From NCBI RefSeq assembly GCF_032163505.1, contig NZ_CP134147.1:1950501-2014500 (forward strand): DNA of 64,000 bases. Direction: 5' to 3'. The notes beneath the pieces are model-generated. The model saw nothing but the letters and a program-made list of their open reading frames with translations, did no database searches and was not told the DNA's origin. Positions 55,817 through 64,000 of the stretch are shown one piece after another. Both the position numbers and the translations under genes were made by a program. Position 1 is the first letter of the stretch; every line of letters starts with the position of its first letter. This stretch comes from Streptococcus parasanguinis (GTDB lineage: Bacteria; Bacillota; Bacilli; Lactobacillales; Streptococcaceae).

Positions 55817-56869
55817 TTATGATAAATGCTTTAAGGCTGTCTTTAAATAGTGACCATCTCGGATTTCCTGACCAACACGCTTGGCATTGTCTACCAAATC
55901 TTGGTAATCGGCATCTGAAAGATTGTCGATTGTCTCCTTCAAGTCATGAAGAGACTCCACTGCAATCCCACAGCCCTTCTCAAGCACAAAGTGAGACAAG
56001 GCTGACTGTTTCCACACCACCAGCGGGAAGCCCGATGCTAGATAAAGCGACGCCTTGTGAGAGTTGTTGTAGCGAAGGTACTCGCCAAAAACACCACTAC
56101 AGGTTTCCGCACTATCCCCATCCCAGACAAGTCCAAAACCACCCTCAAGGGCTGCAGGAAGCTCATCCGGTAGGAAGGATCCAAAATAAGTTTCATTCTC
56201 TAAAGCTCTACTCTCATCAAAACCAACACCATAGAGATTATAGGCAGGTTGTGCAGGAAGAGCATAGAGATAACCAGCTTTTTCCTGGGCCAAATTACCT
56301 GCCACAATCATCGGCTGGTCTTTTGTTTGCCCACTCTTCTCTTGGAAATTTGGAATCAAATAGTCGAAAATGCCAAGGCTGACAATCTTATCTTCCGCAA
56401 TTCCTTTATCCACCAAGACAGATTTCATCACCGGGTTGTGGGCGATGATCCCATCAGCTGCTTTGAGAAAACTTGCTTCTTGAAGGTACATCCGAATTCT
56501 GTGTTTTAAAGGTAGTGAAGTCATGTTGGCATGGCGAAGCACTTCTAGGTCATGAATCAAGAGATAGACTTTAATCCCTCTTTTTTGTACTTTTTTAACC
56601 AAATGGGTTGAGAAAAAACTATGGTGAAGCATTGGAAACTGGATCAGCAACTCATCTCCTTGCTTTAGTTGATCCAAGGCTTGACCAAAAGCCTTTGCCT
56701 TATGGCGTTGAGCCGCAATGGTACTCATCTGATACCAATTGTCGACAGAAAGGACCAAGGGATGATAGCCTTCTTCTTTCACAATACTTTCTACGTCATT
56801 GCGTGCTTTATTTCCTGCGTTCTTTGCGTTGACATCATGCAGGAATTCTTCTTTTAAGTAGTATTTCAT
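55817..56869 (-). CDS. Gtf3/WefE-like glycosyltransferase (probable galactofuranosyltransferase)
   Basis: The 350-residue cytoplasmic protein resembles the Gtf3 group of GT-B transferases in streptococcal glycan clusters (YLLIHDLEVLRH, DGIIAHNPVMKSVLV, GLVWDGDS, YNNSHKASLYLASGFPLVVWKQSAL). The HKxxxYLAxG donor-site segment is intact. It is the last gene of the operon, next to glf, which makes UDP-galactofuranose. The donor is therefore probably UDP-Galf, as for WefE in receptor polysaccharide clusters. The acceptor linkage is inferred only. Confidence 0.78.
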   Translation of the reverse strand: MKYYLKEEFLHDVNAKNAGNKARNDVESIVKEEGYHPLVLSVDNWYQMSTIAAQRHKAKAFGQALDQLKQGDELLIQFPMLHHSFFSTHLVKKVQKRGIKVYLLIHDLEVLRHANMTSLPLKHRIRMYLQEASFLKAADGIIAHNPVMKSVLVDKGIAEDKIVSLGIFDYLIPNFQEKSGQTKDQPMIVAGNLAQEKAGYLYALPAQPAYNLYGVGFDESRALENETYFGSFLPDELPAALEGGFGLVWDGDSAETCSGVFGEYLRYNNSHKASLYLASGFPLVVWKQSALSHFVLEKGCGIAVESLHDLKETIDNLSDADYQDLVDNAKRVGQEIRDGHYLKTALKHLS

Positions 56870-56884
56870 AGATTATCGTTTCTC

Positions 56885-57982
56885 TTAATCAAACTCATTT
56901 GCTACGACTTCTAGAGCACGCTCAATAACCACGTGCATGTCATAGTATTTATAGTCTGCTAGCCGTCCACAGAAAATGACCTTGTCATTTTTGGCTGCTT
57001 CTTCTTGGTACTTGGCAAACATAGCGTTGTTCTTTTCATCATTGATTGGGTAGTAGGGTTCATCTCCCCGTTTCCAGTCAGCTGGGTATTCGCGGGTGAT
57101 GACTGTCTTCGGTTGTGTACCATACTCGAAGTGCTTATGCTCAATGATCCGAGTATAAGGAATCTCACGCTCTGTGTAGTTGACCACGGCATTCCCTTGA
57201 TGGTTTTCCTCATCCAAGACTTCGTGTTCAAAACGAAGACTACGGTACTCCAACTCACCATGTTTGTAGTCAAAGTACTGGTCAATCATTCCTGTAAAGA
57301 CAACTTTATCAGCTGAAGCTTCAAGCTCTTCACGATTGGCAAAGAAATCAACCCCAAGTTCTACTTCTACATCACCCAACATGTTTTCAATGATGACGTT
57401 GTAACCACCGATTGGAATCCCTTGGTAACGGTCATTAAAGTAGTTATTATCAAAGGTCAAACGAACTGGTAGACGTTTGATGATAAAGGGTGGAAGGTCT
57501 GTGGCAGAACGTCCCCATTGTTTTTCAGTGTAGCCCTTAATCAACTTTTCGTAGATATCTGGGCCGATCAACTTGATGGCTTGTTCTTCCAAGTTCTTCG
57601 GTTCAACATCTTTCATGTCAGCTGTCTGCTCAGCAATCTTGTCCTTGACTTCTTGAGGAGTCTTGGTTCCCCACATAGCATAAAAAGTATTCATGTTAAA
57701 GGGAAGATTGTACAGATTGCCCTTGTAGTTAGCTACTGGTGAGTTGATATAGTTGTTGAATTCAGCGAACTGGTTGACATAGTCCCACACTTTTTTGTTG
57801 GACGTATGGAAAATGTGGGCACCGTACTTATGGACGTTGATGCCTTCAACCTCCTCACAGTAGATATTTCCACCAATGTGATCTCGCTTGTCAATCACTT
57901 TTACTTTTTTACCACGTTTTGTAGCTTCATGTGCGAAAATGGCTCCAGACAAACCAGCACCAACAATCAGATAATCGTACAT
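56885..57982 (-). CDS. glf: UDP-galactopyranose mutase
   Basis: The 365-residue FAD enzyme converts UDP-galactopyranose to UDP-galactofuranose. It has an N-terminal dinucleotide fold (YLIVGAGLSGAIFAHEA), the substrate-binding HKYGAHIFHTSN and PFNMNTFYAMWG, then GYTEKQWG, and the C-terminal REYPADWKRGDEPYYPINDEKN and CGRLADYKYYDM segments. Start ATG at 57982 has GGAG seven bases upstream; an ATG at 57994 would add four residues. Complete. Confidence 0.96.
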   Translation of the reverse strand: MYDYLIVGAGLSGAIFAHEATKRGKKVKVIDKRDHIGGNIYCEEVEGINVHKYGAHIFHTSNKKVWDYVNQFAEFNNYINSPVANYKGNLYNLPFNMNTFYAMWGTKTPQEVKDKIAEQTADMKDVEPKNLEEQAIKLIGPDIYEKLIKGYTEKQWGRSATDLPPFIIKRLPVRLTFDNNYFNDRYQGIPIGGYNVIIENMLGDVEVELGVDFFANREELEASADKVVFTGMIDQYFDYKHGELEYRSLRFEHEVLDEENHQGNAVVNYTEREIPYTRIIEHKHFEYGTQPKTVITREYPADWKRGDEPYYPINDEKNNAMFAKYQEEAAKNDKVIFCGRLADYKYYDMHVVIERALEVVANEFD

Positions 57983-58060
57983 AATAGACTCCATTTTTCT
58001 ATTTTAAAATATATCTAAGCTCTCAGCCGTATCATAGACTCATAGCTATAGATTAGATCT

Positions 58061-59218
58061 TCAAATCCCCCCAATTTCCTCACTATAAGAGAGGGAATGG
58101 TTCGGCTTCTTTTTGACAACTTCTGTCGCAAAAAGTGTGAACATAAAGATGTTATAAGTCGGTACAAACCAAAATGCTTCAATCATACAGTTAATTGCAA
58201 TGAGGGACAAGATCGCAACAAATAAATAACGCCCCTTCTTGAATTCATATTTTGAAACAATGACATAAATGCCGACTAATAAAGCAACCGGTACGATACC
58301 ATATGTAAATAACATCTGAACATAAGACGAATCGACATAATTATAATTGAGGACAGACTCTGTGCTTCCTCCGGATCCAATAAACTGAACCTCTCTTGTT
58401 CCAAACCAATTCAAAGGATATAAATTAAAAGCATTTTTACCCAAGGCTAACCGACCTGTAATGAATTGATTAATTTGAACATAAAGTGGAGATGACCAGG
58501 AGAAATGATAGGTCAAGTAGATCATTCCGCTTGAAAAAAGGATGATCGAATAGGGCAACAAGTGGTACAACTTCAACTTTTTCTCTTTTGTGAAATAGAA
58601 GAAGAGAAAGAGCAAGACAGCGACCAAAAGCGAGATCGCATTCATACGAGCGTCACAGAACTTGATAATAAAGAGAGCTAGAAGAACGCCGCTCAGAGAT
58701 CGTAAGCCAATATACCGATCTTTTAGCAAATAGGAGATTGCGACATAAAGGTAGAAACAATGGGCTGCGAAATCTGTTGGATAGATAAACCCAAATGAAT
58801 TACGGATAACAGCACCCCGACTATATTGTAAGTTTGGAACTACCTTTAACAGTGACAATAGAAATACTGTAAGGACTATCGTACCTGCAACACCTACATA
58901 AGTTTTTAAAATGACTTTCCTATCCGCATTGACCAGTAAAACCATTAAGAGAGAATAAACTAAGAAATTTAACTTATCCGTCTTGAAATAAACCATAACA
59001 GCTACCATCAATAACATGGCAGACAAGATTAGATAATGATAGGGAATCGAGATTTTATTAAAAAAACGAAGCAATAAGAGAGCTACAACCACTAAGAGGG
59101 AGCTCGCACCAACATGCAAAAAGCCCTTATTTAACATCGTAGTGGATATTGTATTAAAGAAGATCACAATCGAGACGACAAAACCAACCAGTAGATCGTC
59201 AAATTTCATTTTTATCAT
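58061..59218 (-). CDS. wzy: Polysaccharide repeat-unit polymerase (Wzy type)
   Basis: The 385-residue protein has about ten to eleven membrane helices and one larger outside loop (~230-290). This is typical of Wzy, whose sequence is otherwise poorly conserved. Its place between the flippase and glf genes supports the call. It would join lipid-linked repeat units outside the membrane. A 139-base gap separates it from wzx and contains no clear element. Confidence 0.75.
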   Translation of the reverse strand: MIKMKFDDLLVGFVVSIVIFFNTISTTMLNKGFLHVGASSLLVVVALLLLRFFNKISIPYHYLILSAMLLMVAVMVYFKTDKLNFLVYSLLMVLLVNADRKVILKTYVGVAGTIVLTVFLLSLLKVVPNLQYSRGAVIRNSFGFIYPTDFAAHCFYLYVAISYLLKDRYIGLRSLSGVLLALFIIKFCDARMNAISLLVAVLLFLFFYFTKEKKLKLYHLLPYSIILFSSGMIYLTYHFSWSSPLYVQINQFITGRLALGKNAFNLYPLNWFGTREVQFIGSGGSTESVLNYNYVDSSYVQMLFTYGIVPVALLVGIYVIVSKYEFKKGRYLFVAILSLIAINCMIEAFWFVPTYNIFMFTLFATEVVKKKPNHSLSYSEEIGGI

Positions 59219-59357
59219 TAAATTACCTGATAAAGAATTTTTAAAGAAAAGCTCATTCTGTTTAGATTAGAAGGCCTGCTTAGGGAACACCCCTGCTATA
59301 GCATTCTTTTCTAAAGATTTTGTTTACTTAAAAATTCATATCCTTCCTTTCTACTCT

Positions 59358-60776
59358 CTACTGTTTATTTAAAAATTGTTGTTTTAATTCTTTCACATCT
59401 ACCACTCTCAGAGATAGGATAGCGATCAGATAAATGATCCCACCAAGCACCGCATACACGAGTACATTCAGAGTAGGGGTGAAATGTAGGAATGGTTTTA
59501 TAAGGAGCAAGAGGCCATACATCACAGCAGATGCAAAAATAATTTTTGTCATAGACCCAATAATTGGAACTTCCCTGAGGTAATGACGGGTATAGTACAA
59601 TTGAATCAGCCATACCAAGGATTCTGTTAAGACGGATACAATGGCTGCACCGATAAAACCAAAATGAGGTAAGAAGAGCACATTCAACCCGACACTGACG
59701 ATAGCAGGAATCGTAGTTGACAGCATAAATTCTTTGTTCTTATCATGCGGGATGAGAATTTGAATCCCCATGATATTGGTCCATCCGATGAAGAACATAC
59801 GGAAGATCATGATAGCGATGGCATAGCGAGCATCTTGGAAATCCTTCCCTAAGAAGAATCGAACAAAGTCATCGTTGACGATCAGCATACCCGCAATAAT
59901 TGGGAAAATGACCAAATTATAGATCAAAAAGGACATTTGGTGCATCTTATTGACAGCCTTGTGGTCTCCTGAAGCCAAGAGACTCGCCACGCGCGGAAGC
60001 ATGACACTTCCTAAAGACGTCACAAGGGTCAGCAAAATATTAACCAATTTCAAGGCCTGGTCATAAATCCCTACATCCTTTGTAGAGGCGAGAGCACCCA
60101 GCATAGTTCGATCCAAGGTGACATAGAGGGAAATGGCAATCTGCGGTAAAAAGAGCAGAATGACCGGTTTTAAGTGCACCCGTGCATAAGCCAAATCAAA
60201 ATGGGCTTTCCCAATGAACTCCCGAGCAGGTAGCCACATGCTGAGCTGACCTAAGAGCTCAAAGATAGTGAGTAAGAATACATAGAGATACAAATCATTG
60301 GCAGATTTGACAAACAAGAAGATGGAGATGACTCCAACCAGTTTGACCGTGATATTCCGAACCGTAATCTTGCGGAAGTCCTCTAACCCCTGAAAAAGCC
60401 AGGAGATATCGAGTCCCTTAGAAACCAAGCTAAGTCCTAAGATATAAGCGACAGGATTTTGCATGGAAGGTAGCGCCAAGCACAGCAAGACATAGAGTAG
60501 GATGGACACAAAGGTCGCTCCCAACTGGAGGGTATAAATCCCCCAGAAATTCTTTTGAATGTCTTTGCGGTGTCCTGAGATCTCCTTGGTTCCGTAGTTA
60601 GCCACTCCCAAGGTCGCCAAAAGGATAAAATAGGTGACGATGGAGTTGAAATAACCATAGGTCCCCAAGTCATTCGAGCTAAAGACCCGTGTCACATATG
60701 GGGTGGTGATAATCGGCAAGATAATCACCAGCAACTGGTAGGAGAGATTATAGGCGTAATTTTTTAACACTTTCAT
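59358..60776 (-). CDS. wzx: Polysaccharide repeat-unit flippase (Wzx type)
   Basis: The 472-residue MOP-superfamily protein has ~12-14 membrane helices and the usual start KNYAYNLSYQLLVIILPIITTPYVTRVFSSNDLGTYGYFNS, and GxxxYGTKEISGHR in the first loops. It moves undecaprenyl-linked units across the membrane. It is seven bases downstream of the tarJ-like gene. Confidence 0.9.
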   Translation of the reverse strand: MKVLKNYAYNLSYQLLVIILPIITTPYVTRVFSSNDLGTYGYFNSIVTYFILLATLGVANYGTKEISGHRKDIQKNFWGIYTLQLGATFVSILLYVLLCLALPSMQNPVAYILGLSLVSKGLDISWLFQGLEDFRKITVRNITVKLVGVISIFLFVKSANDLYLYVFLLTIFELLGQLSMWLPAREFIGKAHFDLAYARVHLKPVILLFLPQIAISLYVTLDRTMLGALASTKDVGIYDQALKLVNILLTLVTSLGSVMLPRVASLLASGDHKAVNKMHQMSFLIYNLVIFPIIAGMLIVNDDFVRFFLGKDFQDARYAIAIMIFRMFFIGWTNIMGIQILIPHDKNKEFMLSTTIPAIVSVGLNVLFLPHFGFIGAAIVSVLTESLVWLIQLYYTRHYLREVPIIGSMTKIIFASAVMYGLLLLIKPFLHFTPTLNVLVYAVLGGIIYLIAILSLRVVDVKELKQQFLNKQ

Positions 60777-60782
60777 GACTGT

Positions 60783-61808
60783 CTACAATCCCCACTTGAA
60801 GACCGTTTTAAACGGTGTGATCAAATCCGTCGCAAAAGCTCGATGAATATCTGGAATGGTTTGAACTTCTCCATCAACGTGGATAATGTTTTTCAAACGA
60901 CTTTGGACTCGACGATTAGCCAGCATCTCTACAGCCCGCTCGAAATCTTCACGACCTGAGCGAGAAGACCCTACAAAAGTCAAGCCCTTTTCAAGAACAT
61001 CCCTTGTATTGACTGCGACCCGGTTGTCACTAACCCCCATCAACATCACAGTTCCTTGGGGTTTGATATGATCAATAATATCATTGATGGCTGGTTCGCT
61101 TCCTTGACCACCAGTACATTCAAAGGCGTGATCAAACCGTTGATCGTCTGTCAACTCGCTGGTCAAAATCGCCTGATGGATAAAATTAAACAATTGCAGT
61201 TTATCACTATTGCGCCCTACGACCGTAATTTTCAACTCTGGGTAAAGATAGTGCAAAGAAGTCGCAACAACATATGAAAGACTACCGTCACCTAAAATCA
61301 AAACTGACTCTCTTCGTTGGTGGGCAATAAGATCAAATCGATGAATGGCATGCATAGCAACACTACTAAACTCCGCTAAAGCTGTCACAGGGCCTCGAAC
61401 TTCCTCTGGGTAAGCCACTACACGATCCAGCGGTAAGGCAACCACTTCCTGCATAAAGCCATTAAAACCACTAGACAAGAAGTGTGTCCCCTCCAAATAA
61501 TTTTCAAAGAAGGCACCCTCTGATTGATGGGGAGGCTGATTGGGAACCATAGCCACGATCTGTCCTGGTTGATAGGTCCCCGTAGGATCCGCTACCACGA
61601 TACCAGACGACTCATGGATCAGGGCCATGGGTAATTTCTTTTTAAGCACTTTAGGATCCCGCTTCCCTTGATAGTAACGTTGGTCCGCATGACAAATAGC
61701 CATGTAATAAGGGCGAATCAACACCTTGTCTCCACGGCTCATGTCTTCTTCTTGGTATTTGATGGTGATGTTTTTCGGCTGGGTCAGCTGAAAGATTTGG
61801 TTCAACAT
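60783..61808 (-). CDS. tarJ: TarJ-like ribitol-5-phosphate (ribulose-5-phosphate) dehydrogenase
   Basis: The 341-residue medium-chain dehydrogenase has a catalytic zinc site (CHADQRYYQGKR, HESSGIV), NADP-type Rossmann segment around VLILGDGSLSYVVATSL and a HAFECTGGQGSEPAI region. It reduces ribulose 5-phosphate to ribitol 5-phosphate for CDP-ribitol. ATG at 61808 follows the tarI stop with one-base spacing (TAATATG), so the two are coupled. The pairing with tarI supports the substrate. Confidence 0.85.
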   Translation of the reverse strand: MLNQIFQLTQPKNITIKYQEEDMSRGDKVLIRPYYMAICHADQRYYQGKRDPKVLKKKLPMALIHESSGIVVADPTGTYQPGQIVAMVPNQPPHQSEGAFFENYLEGTHFLSSGFNGFMQEVVALPLDRVVAYPEEVRGPVTALAEFSSVAMHAIHRFDLIAHQRRESVLILGDGSLSYVVATSLHYLYPELKITVVGRNSDKLQLFNFIHQAILTSELTDDQRFDHAFECTGGQGSEPAINDIIDHIKPQGTVMLMGVSDNRVAVNTRDVLEKGLTFVGSSRSGREDFERAVEMLANRRVQSRLKNIIHVDGEVQTIPDIHRAFATDLITPFKTVFKWGL

Positions 61809-61809
61809 A

Positions 61810-62517
61810 TTAATTGTCCTCAATCATACCGCGTGCAATTTTCAAATCTGTAATCGTCGTAATTTTAATATTGGAATATTCCCCTTTTGCAAGGGCAACT
61901 TTTTTGCCATTAATGACAAAGATCTTGCAGGCATCTGTCAAGACTTCTTTCTGCTGGTCACTCAAATCATGGTACAAGGCAAGGAAGTCTTTCATTTTGA
62001 AGGTTTGAGGGGTTTGACCCTGATAGAGGTATTGACGTTCTGGGATATCCGTGATAAAGGTATTATCGAAGCTTTGAACAATGGTATCGGTCGCTTCGAC
62101 CACTGTATCCACCACATCATGACTCTTAGCTAGTTCAATGTTTTCTTGGATAGTTTTGAGGCTGACAAAGGGACGAACGGAATCATGAGTGACGATAATA
62201 TCCTCATCTGTTAAAGGTTGCACCTCATCGATAGCCAAGATGATGTTTTCGATGGTAGAGTTGCGGTCACTTCCTCCCTCTACAACCACGATCCGATCCT
62301 TATAAGAAGCCAAGTATTTGTCGACCAGGTCTTCCGTATAGGTCACCCAGTCCGGATGAATCCCCAATACAATCTTTTGAATCTCATGGACTAATAAGAA
62401 CTTCTCAACGGTATGGATTAAAATAGGACGTCCCCCCAAATCCAAAAATTGTTTGGGCATATCCGTAATCCCCATCCGTGAGCCTGTCCCACCTGCTAAA
62501 ATCCCTGCATAAATCAT
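61810..62517 (-). CDS. tarI: TarI-like ribitol-5-phosphate cytidylyltransferase
   Basis: The 235-residue IspD/TarI-family nucleotidyltransferase has the CTP loop GILAGGTGSRMGITDMPKQFLDLGG near the N-terminus, GGSDRNSTIENII, and VTHDSVRPFVS. TarI and IspD look alike; the adjacent tarJ decides in favour of CDP-ribitol synthesis. ATG at 62517 has AGGAGG six bases upstream. Confidence 0.87.
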   Translation of the reverse strand: MIYAGILAGGTGSRMGITDMPKQFLDLGGRPILIHTVEKFLLVHEIQKIVLGIHPDWVTYTEDLVDKYLASYKDRIVVVEGGSDRNSTIENIILAIDEVQPLTDEDIIVTHDSVRPFVSLKTIQENIELAKSHDVVDTVVEATDTIVQSFDNTFITDIPERQYLYQGQTPQTFKMKDFLALYHDLSDQQKEVLTDACKIFVINGKKVALAKGEYSNIKITTITDLKIARGMIEDN

Positions 62518-62573
62518 CCTAAACCTCCTGTGTTGTCTCATTTCCCTTCTCTAGAACATGGCTATTTAGCAAT

Positions 62574-63539
62574 CTAGCCTAGTTTTGCTCTCACCTTTTG
62601 ATACAAATGAGGAGAAAGGAGCAAAAGAAGGTATTTGAGTTTATTTTTTCTTGTAATATGTGAATTGATTAGAATATCTTTCCAATAGCGACGATACTCT
62701 TTGCGAATCTTATTGACTTGGTCATACATTTGAGAACCTAATAAGGCATGGACCACATGCAAGCCATTAAAGACATAGCGGGTATTGACCGCTTTTTTCA
62801 TTTCCGGATCATCAGGATAGTCTCGCTCGACATAGGCTCTGTTCCATTCCATGGCCTTGTAGAAATTCAAGAGCCGATCGCTATAAGAAGAATTGACGAT
62901 ACTCCCTGGTCTTCGATAGTATTTATAAAGATTTAGATCGCTAACTGCAATTTCCTCACAACAAGCAATATGTTCATAAGCAACAGCCAAATCTTCATAA
63001 ATCATTCCTTCTGGATAGGGATGTTGGAGTAAGATCTCTTTCTTGTAGAGTTTTCCTCCTGAATGGGTCCCAACGTGGTGACCATAGAACATTTCTATCA
63101 GAGCTGTATGGCGTTCTAATTTCCTAGCGCCCTTTTCATTTAGATCTCCTGAAAAATCTTTGTCCTCATAACTTCTGACTTCAATGACCGGGGTCGATAC
63201 GAGGTCAACATTATACTGGTCTTTCAATCCCATTAAATATTCAACAGTTCTACGATCATAATAATCATCTGAATCAAGGAAGATAATCCAGTCAGTTGTC
63301 GCAGCTTTCACTCCTGTATTTCGAGCATTAGACAATCCCCCATTTTGAAGATGGAGCACTCGAATACGGTCATCTTCCTGAGCATACTGGTCACAAATTT
63401 CTCCTGATCGATCCGTCGATCCATCATCGACTAGGATGATTTCAATATTTGAATAGGTCTGTTGTCTAAGACTACCGACACTATACTGTAAATACTCCTC
63501 GACATTATAGACCGGTATGACAATCGAAACCTTTTCCAT
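62574..63539 (-). CDS. GT2 family glycosyltransferase
   Basis: The 321-residue enzyme has a classic GT-A fold at the N-terminus (VSIVIPVYNVEEYL, LVDDGSTDRSGEICD, NGGLSNARNTGVKAAT, then LDSDDYYD as metal-binding DxD). The C-terminal part has helices and no membrane span. It probably adds a sugar to the lipid-linked unit. The ATG overlaps the stop of the epimerase gene (TAATG). Donor and linkage cannot be read. Confidence 0.9.
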   Translation of the reverse strand: MEKVSIVIPVYNVEEYLQYSVGSLRQQTYSNIEIILVDDGSTDRSGEICDQYAQEDDRIRVLHLQNGGLSNARNTGVKAATTDWIIFLDSDDYYDRRTVEYLMGLKDQYNVDLVSTPVIEVRSYEDKDFSGDLNEKGARKLERHTALIEMFYGHHVGTHSGGKLYKKEILLQHPYPEGMIYEDLAVAYEHIACCEEIAVSDLNLYKYYRRPGSIVNSSYSDRLLNFYKAMEWNRAYVERDYPDDPEMKKAVNTRYVFNGLHVVHALLGSQMYDQVNKIRKEYRRYWKDILINSHITRKNKLKYLLLLLSPHLYQKVRAKLG

Positions 63540-64000
63540 TATGCTAATCCCTTCATGATAATTTCTACAATCTGTTGACAAGCCGTTCCATCCCCATAAG
63601 GATTACTTGCCTGGCTCATCTTCTCGTATTCATCTTGGTCTTCCAGAAGGAGCTTGAAGTTGCGATAGATGTTTTCTTCTTCTGTTCCGACCAATTTCAA
63701 AGTCCCTGCAGCCACACCTTCTGGACGCTCTGTCGTATCACGCATGACAAGGACGGGCTTCCCTAAAGAAGGCGCTTCTTCTTGGACGCCACCTGAGTCC
63801 GTCAAGATCATATAGCTTTGGTTCATGAAATTATGAAAATCAATCACTTCCAAAGGCTCAATGATTTTCATTCGCTCATTCTCTCCAAAAATCTTGCTAG
63901 CCAATTCTCTGACTTTTGGATTTTTGTGAATAGGATAGACCACCTTGACATCTTCAAACTCTTCTAAAATCCGGTTGACCGCACGGAACATGTGCTCCAT
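63539..64000 (-). CDS. wecB: UDP-N-acetylglucosamine 2-epimerase, C-terminal part (runs off right edge)
   Basis: The last ~153 residues of a non-hydrolysing epimerase (WecB/MnaA) are visible, with VVYPIHKNPKVRE, ILTDSGGVQEEAPSLGKPVLVMRDTTERPEGV and GDGTACQQIVEIIM. It interconverts UDP-GlcNAc and UDP-ManNAc, so the polysaccharide or a linkage unit may contain ManNAc. The first Met in the visible part is internal; the true start lies outside the window. Confidence 0.92.
   Translation of the reverse strand: MEHMFRAVNRILEEFEDVKVVYPIHKNPKVRELASKIFGENERMKIIEPLEVIDFHNFMNQSYMILTDSGGVQEEAPSLGKPVLVMRDTTERPEGVAAGTLKLVGTEEENIYRNFKLLLEDQDEYEKMSQASNPYGDGTACQQIVEIIMKGLA

Overview
The window looks like the chromosome of an oral streptococcus of the mitis/sanguinis type. 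Supporting signs are the low-to-moderate G+C, YSIRK/LPXTG surface proteins, a BgaA-like beta-galactosidase, bifunctional GshF, PBP2a, the purA-tadA-SRP RNA neighbourhood, a CiaR-type small RNA and a cell-surface polysaccharide cluster with galactofuranose and ribitol-phosphate genes. I cannot name the species from sequence alone. Most genes lie on the minus strand.

Layout. 1-940: the 5' end of an unidentified gene and a 3' remnant of a diverged pgi. 1.1-6.7 kb: a complete sorbitol PTS operon (srlD, PRD regulator, gutM, srlA, srlE, srlB) with a cre-like site over its promoter. 6.7-9.4 kb: full pgi, a degenerate repeat array, SRP RNA, tadA and a cia-type small RNA. 9.5-11.5 kb: a decayed radical-SAM RiPP locus made of a truncated maturase, a short peptide ending in overlapping Asn-x-x-Cys spacings, and an ABC exporter with a stop in its signature motif. 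11.6-19.6 kb: HAD phosphatase, purA, gshF, a decayed ADP-ribosylglycohydrolase, hslO-dusB and a DUF1275 membrane protein. 19.7-21.9 kb: an NAD salvage operon (nadR, truncated pnuC, NrtR-type Nudix regulator). 21.9-26.7 kb: lipoproteins, an ECF S component and ctsR-clpC. 26.8-37.5 kb: two very large LPXTG glycosidases (alpha-L-fucosidase and beta-galactosidase) that probably act together on host glycans. 37.7-45 kb: dpr under a PerR-like box, a small membrane protein, an IS3-family element sitting inside the tsf terminator, tsf, rpsB, tRNA-Cys, nusG, secE and rpmG. 45-49.2 kb: zinc metallopeptidase, PBP2a and an RluA-family pseudouridine synthase. 49.6-55.7 kb: two secreted wall hydrolases built on the same 306-bp repeat. 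55.8-64 kb: the distal part of a polysaccharide cluster (glycosyltransferase, glf, polymerase, flippase, tarJ, tarI, GT2, UDP-GlcNAc 2-epimerase), which runs off the right edge.

Two families of structured intergenic repeats run through the window. One has four copies, each a series of three hairpins. The other has two copies, a closing stem enclosing three hairpins, with base-pair-preserving changes between copies. The observations I rate highest are these repeats, the cia-type small RNA, the decayed RiPP locus, the pgi remnant that marks a probable import of the sorbitol genes, and the IS that splits the tsf terminator.
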